A stretch of DNA of 64,000 bases from Labilibaculum sp. K2S (GCF_030372765.1 NZ_JAUCMW010000023.1:1-64000), one strand, 5' to 3'; shown: positions 6,616-16,810, counted from the stretch's first letter. The notes: generated from the letters alone by a model not told the origin. Numbers and translations: made by a program.

Positions 6616-9021
6616 TTAATTTTCTTCAGTACTCTTCAATTTAAAGCGCAAAATAAAACTTGCCCCACCATCTTCGTTATTGTAATCTGATATTTCCCCC
6701 TGAAATCGATCAATAAATGTTTTTACAATCGCCATTCCCAGTCCACTGCCGCTTTCATTTCCTTTGGTTGTAAATAACGGATCATATATTTTCTCACGAA
6801 TGCTTGATTCAATGCCCGTTCCATTATCATGAATCTCCAAAACTCCGTGTTTAGAATCCTGATAAACAATCAATTCAATTTTTTTATTCTCCTTTTGAAC
6901 TTTATCCAAAGAGTGAATTGAATTCACAATTAGGTTGACCACAATCTGTTCAAATTGGATGTAATTTGCGTAGACATTTACGACATTCTTTGGCAGATTA
7001 TCGATTAATTCGATGCTATGATCCGACACCTGCCTTTTCACCAAAGATAAAGATCGGTTTACACCTTCCACCATATCAACTATCTCTTCTTCGGAGATGT
7101 GAGGCTTCTCCCAAAAAGTTCGCATGTGCTTAATAATGGAATCAATTCTTGATGTTCCCTCAAAAATAGTTTGAATTTTTCTTGTAAACATTTCGGGCAA
7201 CTGTCCCGGATTTCTTTTTTGCCAAAACAACACACTGTCCGCAGTAATTTTAATTGCATTTAGGGGCTGATTAATTTCATGTGTAATTCCCGCAGCCATT
7301 ACTCCAATGGAAGCCAGTCGAGACGACTGCTCCAGCATTCGTAAGGCTTCAACATTCTTTTGTTCTGCCTCAATTCTATCAGTCATTAAAGAATTCCGCT
7401 CCCAGGCATTCGCAATCATATTTACAGTCGAAAAGAAAATACTAATCTCGTCTCTGGTCCAGCCATGTGCTTTGTTTTGAGCAAATCCCATTAAACCTAC
7501 CACTTCATTTTCAACCATTACCGGAAGCAAAACAACGGCACCAATATTTCTTCTTTTATAATAGTCTTGTTCTTTCTCAGTTAAATTGGACAAGTCGCGG
7601 GAAACGATACTTTTATTCATTTTAACCCTTGAGATAATTTCATCGATTTCCGAAAAATAAAACTGATTAACATCCTTTATATTTTTCCCTTTTAAAGAGA
7701 TTCTACTTTTAATTTTAACACCGGTATTTGTTGAATTCATTAATGAATAGAGACTTATCCTTGCCACATTCAATTCGTCTGTCATCAACTTCAAAACATC
7801 ATCCAATACGCTCTTAAAATCTTCGGATGCATTCAATAAACGTCCTATTAAACCAATTAAACGCTCATGCTTTACGGATATTTTCAAGCGATTTTGCTCT
7901 ATAATTAAAGCTTTTTCAGCCCTAATTCGTCTTACTATAGCTCTTGATAAAACCAAAATAATAAGCGTGGCCAGAAATGTAATTCCACCAATTAAATCAA
8001 TCCATTCTTTATTCTCACTATAAAAAGATTGAGGTGCATTTACCAATAATGTTTTATCAGGAAGTAATTTCTCACTGATTCCAAAACGCTTAATTTCATT
8101 ATAATTAACAACATACTTATCCAATGGCTTACGATAAACAGGAATTGAATCAGCAGGTGTTCCTGAAATAACCTTATCGATCATTGTGGCGGCCATTTTT
8201 CCATGAAGACGTCCGCTAACAACTTTTCCACCAACAACACCATCGTTAATCAGGAAAGCCCAGGTAATAAACACCGGTACTTTACTTTGTGGAACAAATA
8301 AATCTAAATTATCCTGAAAACTGATAAACCTGCCGTTTTTATCCTTATTAAATGTCAAAAGTAAAATACACGTGTCTCCTTTAATATTGCGAACATTTTC
8401 CTTCAGCTCATCAACAGTCTGATCTTCAAAATAAGTAAATTGTAGTTTCGGCTCGTATTTTCTCTCCAAATCGAGCAGAGTAAGCTTATTTAATCTGGCC
8501 GTAGTGGTTTTATCATCATTAATAACAACAAGATGTTTTGTATTGGGACGGGTTCTTAAAATCAAATCAATAGCTCCATCCCAGTCAACCTCTTCGGCTA
8601 CTCCGGTAATATTAGTTATGCCCTCAATTAAATCGTCACGATAATGATTAATCCCACAAAATACAATGGGCGTATTATTGAAGTATTTTTTGCCGTGATT
8701 CTTCACAAATGACAAAGCATTATTATCAGAAACGATAATCGCATCGTACTTCTCACCCTGTAATTTTAGATCATACAGCTCAATTATTTTATCGAGATAC
8801 TCTTTGGAAGGATTTCTTTTGGTATCCAAATATTCATAGTCCAATTCAAACTTATTTCCTAATGAATCCATTACCTCCCGGATGCCAAAATTGACATTGT
8901 CGGTCCATTTTAAGCCTTGATGATAGGAATGCAAAACGAGAATTTTCTTTCGTTCAATCGAATAAGAATTAATCGATGCAAACAAAAACAAGGAAAAGAA
9001 GATGTACTTTAAATACCTCAT
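6616..9021 (-). CDS. sensor histidine kinase with periplasmic ABC-substrate-binding-like domain
   Basis: Membrane sensor kinase feeding the sigma-54 regulator. Start chosen at ATG 9021, which gives a clean signal peptide ([21 protein letters not shown]). An earlier in-frame ATG at 9090 only adds a non-signal extension. Order: a periplasmic ABC_sub_bind-like domain (about 25-320, beginning [15 protein letters not shown]), one membrane helix (344-362), GAF domain (about 385-540), HisKA with [11 protein letters not shown] (His581), then HATPase with [20 protein letters not shown] and GSGLGMAIV. The sensor type is used for small solutes; its ligand is unknown. It is in an operon with the regulator downstream and possibly the CNB kinase upstream. 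Confidence 0.92.
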   Translation of the reverse strand: MRYLKYIFFSLFLFASINSYSIERKKILVLHSYHQGLKWTDNVNFGIREVMDSLGNKFELDYEYLDTKRNPSKEYLDKIIELYDLKLQGEKYDAIIVSDNNALSFVKNHGKKYFNNTPIVFCGINHYRDDLIEGITNITGVAEEVDWDGAIDLILRTRPNTKHLVVINDDKTTTARLNKLTLLDLERKYEPKLQFTYFEDQTVDELKENVRNIKGDTCILLLTFNKDKNGRFISFQDNLDLFVPQSKVPVFITWAFLINDGVVGGKVVSGRLHGKMAATMIDKVISGTPADSIPVYRKPLDKYVVNYNEIKRFGISEKLLPDKTLLVNAPQSFYSENKEWIDLIGGITFLATLIILVLSRAIVRRIRAEKALIIEQNRLKISVKHERLIGLIGRLLNASEDFKSVLDDVLKLMTDELNVARISLYSLMNSTNTGVKIKSRISLKGKNIKDVNQFYFSEIDEIISRVKMNKSIVSRDLSNLTEKEQDYYKRRNIGAVVLLPVMVENEVVGLMGFAQNKAHGWTRDEISIFFSTVNMIANAWERNSLMTDRIEAEQKNVEALRMLEQSSRLASIGVMAAGITHEINQPLNAIKITADSVLFWQKRNPGQLPEMFTRKIQTIFEGTSRIDSIIKHMRTFWEKPHISEEEIVDMVEGVNRSLSLVKRQVSDHSIELIDNLPKNVVNVYANYIQFEQIVVNLIVNSIHSLDKVQKENKKIELIVYQDSKHGVLEIHDNGTGIESSIREKIYDPLFTTKGNESGSGLGMAIVKTFIDRFQGEISDYNNEDGGASFILRFKLKSTEEN

Positions 9022-9122
9022 ACAAGAATCTTTACTAAGAGAATAAGAAAGCCCTAAAATATAACAATACAACTCAAATAAAGAATACAAACAGATGTTA
9101 CGTGAAATGTTTTAAGAGGTTA

Positions 9123-10310
9123 TTATAAAGAAGATAAAGATACAGGAAGCGAAAACTTAAAAGAACTACCTTTCCCCGGTTCACTTTCCACCCAAATTTT
9201 TCCATTGTGCATTTCAATAAATTCTTTGCACAATATTAGCCCCAATCCTGTTCCTGTTTCATTCTCAGTTCCCGATTTCATCAGTTGTTCATCAATTCGA
9301 AATAGTTTTTTCTTTCCCGCAGAATCAATTCCAACACCTGTATCAGTCACCCAAATCTCAACCTGATTATGCGTAACATGTGATGAAACAGTGATACTCC
9401 CTCCTCTTGGAGTAAATTTAATGGCATTGGATACCAAATTACGAACAACGGTATTTATCATGTTAGGATCAGCAAGAATCCTTAAATCCTCATCAATAAC
9501 AGCTTCTATATTGATCTCCTTATTTTCTGCACTTCCGGTGTGCAAAATCACAACCTCGTTCACCAAATCCCATAAATCTATTTCTTTCGGTTTCCATGCG
9601 ATGACACCAGTCTGCATTCGCGACCAGGTTAACAAATTCTCTAATAAGCGAAAAGCCTGACGAGCAGACTGATTGATAATTCCCGAGAAAGTTTTCACTT
9701 GTTCCTGAGATAGCTCATCCGCATTATCAACCAGCAAATCGGAAGCTCCAATTAATGAAGCAAACGGATTTTTTAAATCGTGCGCAATAATGGAGAAGAA
9801 TTTGTCTTTAGTAGCATTCAAACTCTCCAATTCTTTCCGCTGCTTCTCAATAGTCAGCTTCTGTTGCGTCAATTCTTCTTCGAGAAGATCTTTGAGAATC
9901 ATTCTTTCCCGAATGTTTTGGAGAGGAAGAAGAATGGAATCAATTACTCGAATATCGAATTCTTCTTCCAGCTGTTTAATATGATTTTCGGTACATCGAA
10001 GAAGAATGGAATCACTTTTTGCACTTGCTGAAGCAGAACGGGTTTCTGATTTTGTTAATGCATACTCGCCAAAACTTTTTCCTTCCTGAAGCTCAATAAA
10101 AATATGTCCTTCATCGTGAATCTGAACACAGCCTTTTACAATTATAAAAACAGCACCACCTAAATCTCCTTTAGAAAATATAGTCTCTCCTTTCGCAACA
10201 TTAACCTCATCCACAATCCCCAATAAAAAATGGACCGTTGAAACATCCTGTTCCGCAAGGAAATCAAGAGTTTTTATCAGTTCCATTTTTTTTTCAATAC
10301 TTAAAGACAT
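9123..10310 (-). CDS. histidine kinase with N-terminal cyclic-nucleotide-binding domain
   Basis: Cytoplasmic kinase with no membrane segment. A cNMP-binding (CRP-like) domain covers about 20-125 (GETIFSKGDLGGAVFIIVKG, then GKSFGEYALTKSETRSASA, the phosphate-binding cassette region). A coiled coil (135-168) leads to HisKA with FFSIIAHDLKNPFASL (His177), then HATPase with N-box NTVVRNLVSNAIKFT, VTDTGVGID and GTGLGLILC. It lies about 100 bp upstream of the periplasmic-sensor kinase on the same strand, so both kinases may feed one regulator. A class III nucleotide cyclase occurs in the same window (24729-26015). That connection is speculation. Confidence 0.9.
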   Translation of the reverse strand: MSLSIEKKMELIKTLDFLAEQDVSTVHFLLGIVDEVNVAKGETIFSKGDLGGAVFIIVKGCVQIHDEGHIFIELQEGKSFGEYALTKSETRSASASAKSDSILLRCTENHIKQLEEEFDIRVIDSILLPLQNIRERMILKDLLEEELTQQKLTIEKQRKELESLNATKDKFFSIIAHDLKNPFASLIGASDLLVDNADELSQEQVKTFSGIINQSARQAFRLLENLLTWSRMQTGVIAWKPKEIDLWDLVNEVVILHTGSAENKEINIEAVIDEDLRILADPNMINTVVRNLVSNAIKFTPRGGSITVSSHVTHNQVEIWVTDTGVGIDSAGKKKLFRIDEQLMKSGTENETGTGLGLILCKEFIEMHNGKIWVESEPGKGSSFKFSLPVSLSSL

Positions 10311-10346
10311 AATCGAAATTAATTTATACGAAGATTAGACGAACTA

Positions 10347-10354
10347 CAAATATA
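10347..10354 (-). promoter_or_regulatory. candidate -7 box for the CNB kinase operon
   Basis: On the minus strand this reads TATATTTG, matching the Bacteroidetes -7 consensus TAnnTTTG, 37 bases before the start codon. I found no TTTG at the ideal spacing upstream. Confidence 0.4.
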
Positions 10355-10379
10355 GGCAATTACAAAAAATATTTTGCGC

Positions 10380-10413
10380 AAAAAAAAACTACTGATCGAA
10401 ACCAGTAGTTTTT
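10380..10413 (-). terminator. terminator after the beta-barrel gene
   Basis: Stem AAACTACTG (10386-10394) / CAGTAGTTT (10403-10411). On the minus strand it is followed by a long T run. It lies 20 bases past the stop codon of the barrel gene. Confidence 0.85.
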
Positions 10414-10433
10414 AATATCTTTAATATAGTAAT

Positions 10434-11015
10434 TTAGAAGATTTTAAATCCTAAAGTTACATTTACCATTTTGTTCTTTTTTAAGAATTCAGAAGAAACA
10501 TCGGTTAAACCAAATTCATAATCAACATCTAATGTCAATTTCCAAACATCAACACCAGCACCAACTTTTGCATTCCATACAGCATTCTTAAAACTTGGAT
10601 CACCATACTCTTCCTTAAAGGTTTTTGAAAAGCTATCATCAATTTTAAATGAAGCCACCGGACCAGCAAAAGCTCTCAATTTAAAGGCAGGCAATTTTAT
10701 GATTTTGTAACCGAGTAAAATAGGTATATCCAAACTCTTCGTTTTGATATCATAAGAATCACCTGAGATTTCTAGTTGAGACTTTCTAGACACATAATTC
10801 AACTCTGGCTGCACATACCACTTATTCAAATTAATTCGTAAAAATGCTCCAAGCATCATTCCGTTATCGGCTTTTTCTTTAATTCCTGACATATCAGTAT
10901 CAGCTTTTGTGCTAACCAATCCTGCGTGTAAACCAAAATTTACCGGCGAAGACAATTGTGCGAATAAAGCGCTTGAAAACATACAGATTACTGCAGCTAA
11001 AAAAATCTTTTTCAT
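10434..11015 (-). CDS. outer-membrane beta-barrel protein (PorT-like family)
   Basis: Predicted 8-stranded outer-membrane barrel. The ATG at 11015 gives a normal signal peptide (MKKIFLAAVICMFSSALFAQ); the longer frame to 11075 is an unlikely extension. The mature part has repeated amphipathic strands: VNFGLHAGLVS, MLGAFLRINLNKWYVQPELNYVS, DIPILLGYKI, FKLRAFAGPVASF, AKVGAGVDVWKLTLDVDYEFGLT. It ends in aromatic VNVTLGFKIF, the terminal signature recognised by the Bam machinery. This matches outer-membrane protein beta-barrel domain PF13568. Ligand and role are unknown. It is monocistronic with its own terminator. Confidence 0.85.
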   Translation of the reverse strand: MKKIFLAAVICMFSSALFAQLSSPVNFGLHAGLVSTKADTDMSGIKEKADNGMMLGAFLRINLNKWYVQPELNYVSRKSQLEISGDSYDIKTKSLDIPILLGYKIIKLPAFKLRAFAGPVASFKIDDSFSKTFKEEYGDPSFKNAVWNAKVGAGVDVWKLTLDVDYEFGLTDVSSEFLKKNKMVNVTLGFKIF

Positions 11016-11143
11016 AATTAATATCTTTACATTCAAATTATTATCAATCCCGTAAAACGTGGATTTATATTTCATTTATCACTAATATACAACTACTAAT
11101 ATATAGAATATTAACACTCATATTAAATAATTATTATACAAAG

Positions 11144-11183
11144 ATGTAAAAAAATAAAAATAACCCAGCCAATTGGCCGGGTT
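11144..11183 (-). terminator. terminator after the C1 peptidase
   Basis: Stem AACCC(A)GCC / GGC(C)GGGTT (11162-11183) around AATT with one central mismatch. On the minus strand it is followed by a T-rich run. Confidence 0.8.
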
Positions 11184-11203
11184 ATCTCTTTAAAATTGAA
11201 TGC

Positions 11204-12421
11204 TTACAAACCCAATTTCTTTTTCATTTCTTTTGACAATGCATCTTTGTGAATCATAAAAGACATTGTTTTATATGCAACGAATGGATAAGAAGCATAA
11301 AAATATCCTTCGTAAGGGTTATTATCAGTTCCCCATGAATTCTTAACAATGAAATATTTGTTGTCTTTTTGATCTTTGGCAATTCCAACAATATGCATTC
11401 CATGATCATCAGTGGTATTGTAATTATCGAATGCTTCCTGGCGCATTTCCTGAGTAATTACTTTTTCAGTACCAGGCTCGTCAAAATCAAATAATTTATC
11501 ATCTTTTTCTTTTTTCGAAAGATTTTCCCATTTAGAAATCTCCGAATCAGTCATGTTCTTTGTATCTACTCCCGGAACAACCGCAACACCTTTTCGGTAT
11601 GCAAAACCTTTTTCACTTACATCCGAAGCCCAACCAATTGTGTAACCATTCGTAATTGCGCCTTCCATGATTTCCATCATCTCATTCATTGGCACATTGT
11701 ATACCTCATTCCACAACCAGTTATCAGGCACCTCAATAATAAATTTCTCATAAAAAGGATGGTGAGTATAAGAGGTAATTTCGATGTAATCATCAGGATT
11801 CACACCAACAAAATCCTTGGCAAATGATTTTGGAGTATATTCCTTTCCTTCATAATTAAACTTGGTAGGAAGTTCACCTAAGTAAGCATCCAGTATGCCA
11901 TCAAATCCTTTGTGCCAAACCGGCGTAAGTTTTTTGTTTTTATTTTTAATAACTGCCTCTACATAGTCGTTTAAAACAACATCTAACTCTCCATGTGTGT
12001 GTCCTTCTTCACCATAGTTTAAGCCTTGATAAACACTCTCAGGAACAATACCGTAATTTTTCATCACATAAGTTACATCGTGAAATGCACCTCCGCCACC
12101 AAAGTTAAATTTGCCATTTAATCTTACATGCTTAATCGATTTATCTGAATAACAGTTATAAACCACAAACATTTCCGACAAGTCAGTTTCTGGTTTTCCC
12201 ATTCTAATCATTTCTGATTCGATAAATGATAATCCGGAAAAAGACCAGCAGGTACCAGATCTGTGTTGATTTTTTACAGAAGTAGCAGGTAATCTTTTAA
12301 CATCGGTAAAAACATAACCTTCTTTCTTCTCCTCTTTTTCTTTTTTCTCTGCTTTAACTGCGGTAGACAGTAACATGCCTGTAGCCAAAAGCAATACGCT
12401 AAGGAATTTAATTTTCATCAT
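11204..12421 (-). CDS. secreted C1-family cysteine peptidase (aminopeptidase C / bleomycin hydrolase-like)
   Basis: Papain-fold peptidase exported by a signal peptide (MMKIKFLSVLLLATGMLLSTAVKAE). The catalytic Cys is in QHRSGTCWSFSGLSFIESE, the His in DDHGMHIVGIA and the Asn in VKNSWG. This is the bleomycin-hydrolase/PepC order, although PepC itself is cytoplasmic. The large insert between Cys and His is as in that subfamily. The start is taken at 12421 or 12418 because a well-formed promoter (12455-12462 with -33 at 12482-12484) places the transcript start near 12448. That excludes the longer frame to 12484. A lysine/glutamate-rich stretch separates signal and catalytic domain. Probable role is peptide breakdown in the periplasm. 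Confidence 0.9.
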   Translation of the reverse strand: MMKIKFLSVLLLATGMLLSTAVKAEKKEKEEKKEGYVFTDVKRLPATSVKNQHRSGTCWSFSGLSFIESEMIRMGKPETDLSEMFVVYNCYSDKSIKHVRLNGKFNFGGGGAFHDVTYVMKNYGIVPESVYQGLNYGEEGHTHGELDVVLNDYVEAVIKNKNKKLTPVWHKGFDGILDAYLGELPTKFNYEGKEYTPKSFAKDFVGVNPDDYIEITSYTHHPFYEKFIIEVPDNWLWNEVYNVPMNEMMEIMEGAITNGYTIGWASDVSEKGFAYRKGVAVVPGVDTKNMTDSEISKWENLSKKEKDDKLFDFDEPGTEKVITQEMRQEAFDNYNTTDDHGMHIVGIAKDQKDNKYFIVKNSWGTDNNPYEGYFYASYPFVAYKTMSFMIHKDALSKEMKKKLGL

Positions 12422-12454
12422 ATTTTGCTTTAATATTCTCATTTCAAACGGTTG

Positions 12455-12484
12455 CAAAAGTAATAAAAACGGATTTACAAGCAA
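12455..12484 (-). promoter_or_regulatory. promoter of the C1 peptidase gene
   Basis: On the minus strand: -33 TTG (12484-12482), 19-base spacer, -7 TACTTTTG (12462-12455). This fits the Bacteroidetes consensus TTTG-N19-21-TAnnTTTG and lies 34 bases upstream of the start codon. Confidence 0.6.
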
Positions 12485-12565
12485 GCCAACAGCCTATTTT
12501 CATTCATTTTTTCGATGAAATACGATCAATACCAGTTATACTAACTATAAATTAAAAATATAGCA

Positions 12566-12600
12566 TAAAAAAGAGAAATCAACCAAAGGTCAATTTCTCC
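12566..12600 (-). terminator. terminator after the cytidylate-kinase-like gene
   Basis: Stem GAGAAAT (12573-12579) / ATTTCTC (12593-12599) with inner ACC/GGT pairing. On the minus strand the downstream bases are T-rich (complement of the A run 12567-12572). Confidence 0.65.
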
Positions 12601-12622
12601 AAAAAACTAAATCATTCCGACT

Positions 12623-13333
12623 TTATCCCATCACGATGTATTTGCCAAGTACTCCTTTCATTTCCATCATATGAATACTAGCTTCAGCAATCATCTCATC
12701 TGATAAATTTTTCGAGTTATAAATCACATCAAAAACGGTAGTGGAAAGAGGTTCTTTATTAAAATAGTTTCGTAAAATCTCTCTTTTCTTATCAATTTCC
12801 CTTGCATAAGACAACATTTCATTCGTACTCAACTTGTAAATTTCCTGCAACTGAGCAGCTCTCCATTCTAACGGGGCATGCAACTTAATATGAAACGATC
12901 GTTCAATATTCTGAGTAAGAACGACTCCCCCCCTGCCAATTATAATGCAGTTTCCTTTGGATGCAAATGCTCGGACTACATCCGAAATAGTCTTTTTAAT
13001 CTTACGGTCACTTTGATAATATTTACTCGACAAAGCTGCTAAAATTTCATCCCAGGTAGATTTTTCCATGGAATTAAAAACATATTCAATTTTTTCAGGT
13101 GCTAAATTCAATTCTTTTGCAGATTGTTCAAGAATTTCCTTGGTTAAGCAAGTCCATCTATTCCCCGTTTTTAGAGTGAGCTTTTCCGCCATCATATTTG
13201 CAATATTTAGTGCGGTACAGCCACACTCCCGTGAAATAGTAACTACCGGTCCCTCACAAAAAATACCCCTTCCAGGATCAATTATTTTGGATTGAAACCG
13301 ACTCTCCATGTACTTTAACAAAATATTATTCAT
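12623..13333 (-). CDS. cytidylate kinase-like family protein
   Basis: P-loop-type protein of the Cytidylate_kin2 family (PF13189). The N-terminal strand and loop read VVTISRECGCTALNIANMMAEKL, where the usual glycine-rich loop is replaced by REYGSGG-like RECGCTA. IIIGRGGVVL forms the central motif, followed by a helical lid with several Arg residues (HAPLEWRAAQL, YAREIDKKREILRNYF). The true substrate of this family is not established. It starts at ATG 13333, supported by a strong AGGAGGTT ribosome site, and is monocistronic. It is divergent from the TPR gene. Confidence 0.85.
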   Translation of the reverse strand: MNNILLKYMESRFQSKIIDPGRGIFCEGPVVTISRECGCTALNIANMMAEKLTLKTGNRWTCLTKEILEQSAKELNLAPEKIEYVFNSMEKSTWDEILAALSSKYYQSDRKIKKTISDVVRAFASKGNCIIIGRGGVVLTQNIERSFHIKLHAPLEWRAAQLQEIYKLSTNEMLSYAREIDKKREILRNYFNKEPLSTTVFDVIYNSKNLSDEMIAEASIHMMEMKGVLGKYIVMG

Positions 13334-13336
13334 TTC

Positions 13337-13344
13337 AACCTCCT
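13337..13344 (-). promoter_or_regulatory. strong Shine-Dalgarno site of the cytidylate-kinase-like gene
   Basis: Minus-strand AGGAGGTT ends 3 bases before the start codon at 13333. A full anti-SD match is unusual in Bacteroidota, where most genes in this window lack one. It fixes the start. Confidence 0.6.
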
Positions 13345-13459
13345 ATAATTAGTTTAAGCTCTATTCTTAATTTAAGGCTTTTTAAGAAAAAACAGAAATC
13401 ATTTGGCGTGTTTTTTGTTATATAGAGTCATTATTTTAAAGAAGGAGTATATTATTTCT

Positions 13460-13467
13460 TAAATTTG
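13460..13467 (+). promoter_or_regulatory. candidate -7 box of the TPR-rarA operon
   Basis: TAAATTTG matches TAnnTTTG exactly, 35 bases upstream of the TPR gene start. No clear TTTG lies at -33. Confidence 0.4.
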
Positions 13468-13502
13468 TAACCCGAATAAGTTTTACCCTTAAAACATATA
13501 TA

Positions 13503-15479
13503 ATGCCCAGAATAACTCTTTTGATTCTCTTCCTATTCAGTTTAACCTCTTTTGAGCTTAGCGCACAATTAAACACCGAAAATATATTCGATAAAGGTAG
13601 AAGTGCTATCCAGTTTGATGATTACACCGAAGCAATCACAAAGTTTAATGATATTATTCGGGTAAAACCATACCTTCCCGAGCCTTTTTTTTTCAGGGGA
13701 CTTGCAAAATCACAGCTTGAAGATTTTAACGGTGCAATAGTTGACTACACGAAAGCACTGGAATTAAATCCAAATTACACTTTTGCTTATCTCTATCGGG
13801 GCATCGCCCAATATCAGTTAAAAAACTACCAGGGAGCTTTAAAGGATTTTGAAAAAGCATTGGAATTTAAACCTAACAATGCAAATATCTATTTCAGTAA
13901 AGCGAACAGTTTGGCTGCTCTTGAAAAATTCAACGAAGCCAATGCCAATTATTCAAAAGCCATTCAAATAGATCCTGAGTTAATGGGCGCCTATCTTAAC
14001 AGATCAATTGTCCGCGATAATCTTGGTGATACCGACGGGGCGATTCAGGATTGTAGTAAAGCTATTCAACTGAACGAATTTTCAGCAGATGCATTTGGAA
14101 ATAGAGGTTATTTAAAATTCAAGAAAAAGGAATACAATGAGGCCATTAAAGATTACGACCGGGCGCTTAAAATCGACCCCGAAAACACACGGGTAATTAT
14201 GAGTAGAGGCATCGCCAATTATGCAAATAAAAACCCTAAAGGAGCTCTTGAAGATTACAATAAGGTACTGGATTTGGATCCAAACAATGCACACTGTTAT
14301 TACAACAGAGCTTTACTAAAATCTGAAATTGGTGACTACAACTCGGCCATTGAGGATTTTAACAGCGTTTTGGAAATGAATCCCGATAATATGCTTATTT
14401 ATTTTAACCGGGGATTTGTTAAAATGGACATTGGAGATTTTAATGGTGCTATTGCAGATTACACAACGGCCATTAAAATTTATCCTGATTTTGCAAAAGC
14501 ATATTTGGCAAGATCTTCGGCAAAACGACAATTGAATAATATTGATGGTTCAATTCAGGATAGAAATCAGGCTTTGCTTATTATCGAACGCTATAAAAAA
14601 ATGAAAAATGAAGGTGCAATGTCTGCCTTTGTTGATACAACCGAAAATTTCCAAAAACTGATCGACTTAAATTCAAGGGAATCCTTTACCGAGGACATCA
14701 TTAAAGGCCGTGTTCAGGATAAATATGTTACCATACAGTTAGAAAATAACTTTCACATTACTCACTTGGATCTTGATACTTTACGAGCCGGTAAGGTTCA
14801 ATATTACGACCAGGCAATAATGAATTACAATCAAAAACAAAATTACAATCCGGCATTTACAATTAACAACAGACATTTTAAATACCCTAAAAAAATAATT
14901 GACGAACAAATTGCGAATGCCAATTCTAAAATTGAAGCAAAGAATGCCGATGGCTACTTTCAACGTGGAATTTACTATCTGTTAGACAAGAAATTTAATA
15001 AAGCAATTGAGGATTTTAGTATCGCCATTGAGAATAAAAGCGATTTTTGCTTTGCTTATTTCAATCGGGCGAATGCATCTGCTGCTATGACTGATTACAT
15101 TCAATCTATTGGCGAAACAGGAGAATCATTACTTAATCTTGATCCGGAACAAAAGAAAAAGAAAAACGTGACCACTGTGGATTACAGCAGTGCTATTGCC
15201 GATTACACAAAGGCTATACAACTCGATCCATCCTTCTTGTTTTCCATATACAATCGAGGTAACGCATATGCAAAATCGAAACAATTTAAAAAGGCTATTG
15301 CCGATTACGATTGGGTGATTCAACTGGATCCTAATTTTACCGAGGCGTACTATAACCGAGGTTTAGTCTATCTATTTCTTGATCAGAAAGATTTGGCTTA
15401 CGAAGATTTAAGTAAGGCCGGTGAATTGGGCTTGATTGATGCTTACAACGTAATTAAAAGATACTGCAATAAAGACTAA
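13503..15479 (+). CDS. secreted tetratricopeptide-repeat protein
   Basis: Exported protein (signal peptide MPRITLLILFLFSLTSFELSAQ) consisting mainly of tetratricopeptide repeats. A first block (about residues 25-360) contains roughly ten repeats of the pattern AYLxRGxAxxxLxxYxxAIxDYxKALELxPN. A second block (about 480-650) follows a 120-residue non-repeat linker. The linker contains YDQAIMNYNQKQNYNPAF and may be a small separate domain. Such proteins are scaffolds for protein-protein contacts at the periplasm or outer membrane; the partner is unknown. The 30-base gap to rarA indicates co-transcription, although no functional link is obvious. Confidence 0.88.
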   Translation: MPRITLLILFLFSLTSFELSAQLNTENIFDKGRSAIQFDDYTEAITKFNDIIRVKPYLPEPFFFRGLAKSQLEDFNGAIVDYTKALELNPNYTFAYLYRGIAQYQLKNYQGALKDFEKALEFKPNNANIYFSKANSLAALEKFNEANANYSKAIQIDPELMGAYLNRSIVRDNLGDTDGAIQDCSKAIQLNEFSADAFGNRGYLKFKKKEYNEAIKDYDRALKIDPENTRVIMSRGIANYANKNPKGALEDYNKVLDLDPNNAHCYYNRALLKSEIGDYNSAIEDFNSVLEMNPDNMLIYFNRGFVKMDIGDFNGAIADYTTAIKIYPDFAKAYLARSSAKRQLNNIDGSIQDRNQALLIIERYKKMKNEGAMSAFVDTTENFQKLIDLNSRESFTEDIIKGRVQDKYVTIQLENNFHITHLDLDTLRAGKVQYYDQAIMNYNQKQNYNPAFTINNRHFKYPKKIIDEQIANANSKIEAKNADGYFQRGIYYLLDKKFNKAIEDFSIAIENKSDFCFAYFNRANASAAMTDYIQSIGETGESLLNLDPEQKKKKNVTTVDYSSAIADYTKAIQLDPSFLFSIYNRGNAYAKSKQFKKAIADYDWVIQLDPNFTEAYYNRGLVYLFLDQKDLAYEDLSKAGELGLIDAYNVIKRYCNKD

Positions 15480-15509
15480 ACCAAGCTTAACAAACAGAAT
15501 ACAAAATAC

Positions 15510-16784
15510 ATGACTCCCAATCAACCCTTAGCTGAACGATTACGCCCCACTGATCTGAAAAATTATCTAGGTCAAAAACATTTGGTCGGGGAAAATGCTG
15601 TGTTACGAAAAATGATTGAATCAGGCAATGTGTCCTCTTTTATTTTATGGGGACCTCCTGGTGTTGGTAAAACAACTTTGGCCAAAATCATTGCCAAACA
15701 ACTCAACCGGCCTTTCTATACTCTTTCGGCTGTAAATTCGGGCGTAAAAGATGTGCGGGAAGTAATTTCCAAAGCTGAAAAACAAAAATTCTTCAATACT
15801 CCGAATCCCATTCTATTTATTGATGAAATACATCGATTCAGTAAATCGCAGCAGGATTCATTATTGGGAGCTGTGGAGAATGGAACTGTAACTTTGATTG
15901 GAGCAACAACAGAAAATCCATCCTTCGAAGTAATATCTCCCTTGCTTTCAAGATGCCAGGTTTATGTGCTAAAGGCTCAGGAGAAAGCTGATTTGGAAGC
16001 CCTGATTGATTATGCAATTGCCAACGACAGCTACCTAAAAGAAAAAGAAATTCTTACTCCTGAAAAGGATGCTTTGCTAAAATTTTCAGGTGGAGATGCC
16101 CGAAAACTTTTAAACATTCTGGAATTGGTGGTGAATTCTCAAAACACCGAATCTATAAGCATCACCAACGAAATGGTGACCAGAGAACTACAGGAAAACC
16201 CTTCGATGTATGATAAGGATGGAGAACAGCATTTTGACATTGCTTCTGCTCTAATAAAATCAATTCGTGGCGGAGATCCTGATGCTGCAGTGTATTGGTT
16301 GGCCCGAATGATTGAAGGTGGAGAACAACCAAAATTCATTGCCCGAAGACTGGTAATATCGGCAAGTGAAGATATTGGACTGGCAAATCCAAATGCACTT
16401 TTACTTGCAAATGCATGTTTTCAGTCGGTCAATTTGGTTGGAATGCCGGAATCGCGCATTATTTTATCCGAAACAGCCATTTATCTGGCAACTTCACCCA
16501 AAAGTAATGCCTCTTACATGGCAATCAACAGAGCTCAGTCATTGGTTAGAGAAACTGGTAATTTATCTGTACCGCTTCATTTACGAAATGCTCCAACCAA
16601 ACTAATGAAAGATCTGGGTTACAAAAAAGACTATTTATACTCCCACGATTATCCAGGTAATTTTGTGGAGCAGCAATACCTTCCGGATCAAATAAAAACT
16701 CAAAGATTATACATCCCGCAGCAAAATGCTCAGGAATTAAAAATTTGGGAAAGATTAAGAAGCTGGTGGAAGAACAGGTTTTAA
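15510..16784 (+). CDS. rarA: replication-associated recombination protein A
   Basis: AAA+ ATPase of the RarA/MgsA/WRNIP1 family that acts at stalled replication forks. Walker A GPPGVGKTT is at 48-56, Walker B LFIDEIHRF at 102-110, then sensor 1 GATTENPSFEV and the arginine finger region LLSRCQVYVL. The C-terminal tetramerisation part is complete (FIARRLVISASEDIGLANP, APTKLMKDLGY, YSHDYPGNFVEQQYLP). Length 424 is typical. It is the second gene of an operon with the TPR protein. Confidence 0.97.
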   Translation: MTPNQPLAERLRPTDLKNYLGQKHLVGENAVLRKMIESGNVSSFILWGPPGVGKTTLAKIIAKQLNRPFYTLSAVNSGVKDVREVISKAEKQKFFNTPNPILFIDEIHRFSKSQQDSLLGAVENGTVTLIGATTENPSFEVISPLLSRCQVYVLKAQEKADLEALIDYAIANDSYLKEKEILTPEKDALLKFSGGDARKLLNILELVVNSQNTESISITNEMVTRELQENPSMYDKDGEQHFDIASALIKSIRGGDPDAAVYWLARMIEGGEQPKFIARRLVISASEDIGLANPNALLLANACFQSVNLVGMPESRIILSETAIYLATSPKSNASYMAINRAQSLVRETGNLSVPLHLRNAPTKLMKDLGYKKDYLYSHDYPGNFVEQQYLPDQIKTQRLYIPQQNAQELKIWERLRSWWKNRF

Positions 16785-16810
16785 TTTCTGCTTAAACACG
16801 CAAAAATTAT

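Noticed and set aside
13503-15479. Long repetitive stretch, possible DNA tandem repeat
   Set aside because: The repetition is at protein level (TPR units of 34 residues); codons differ between repeats, so it is not a DNA repeat or CRISPR-like array.
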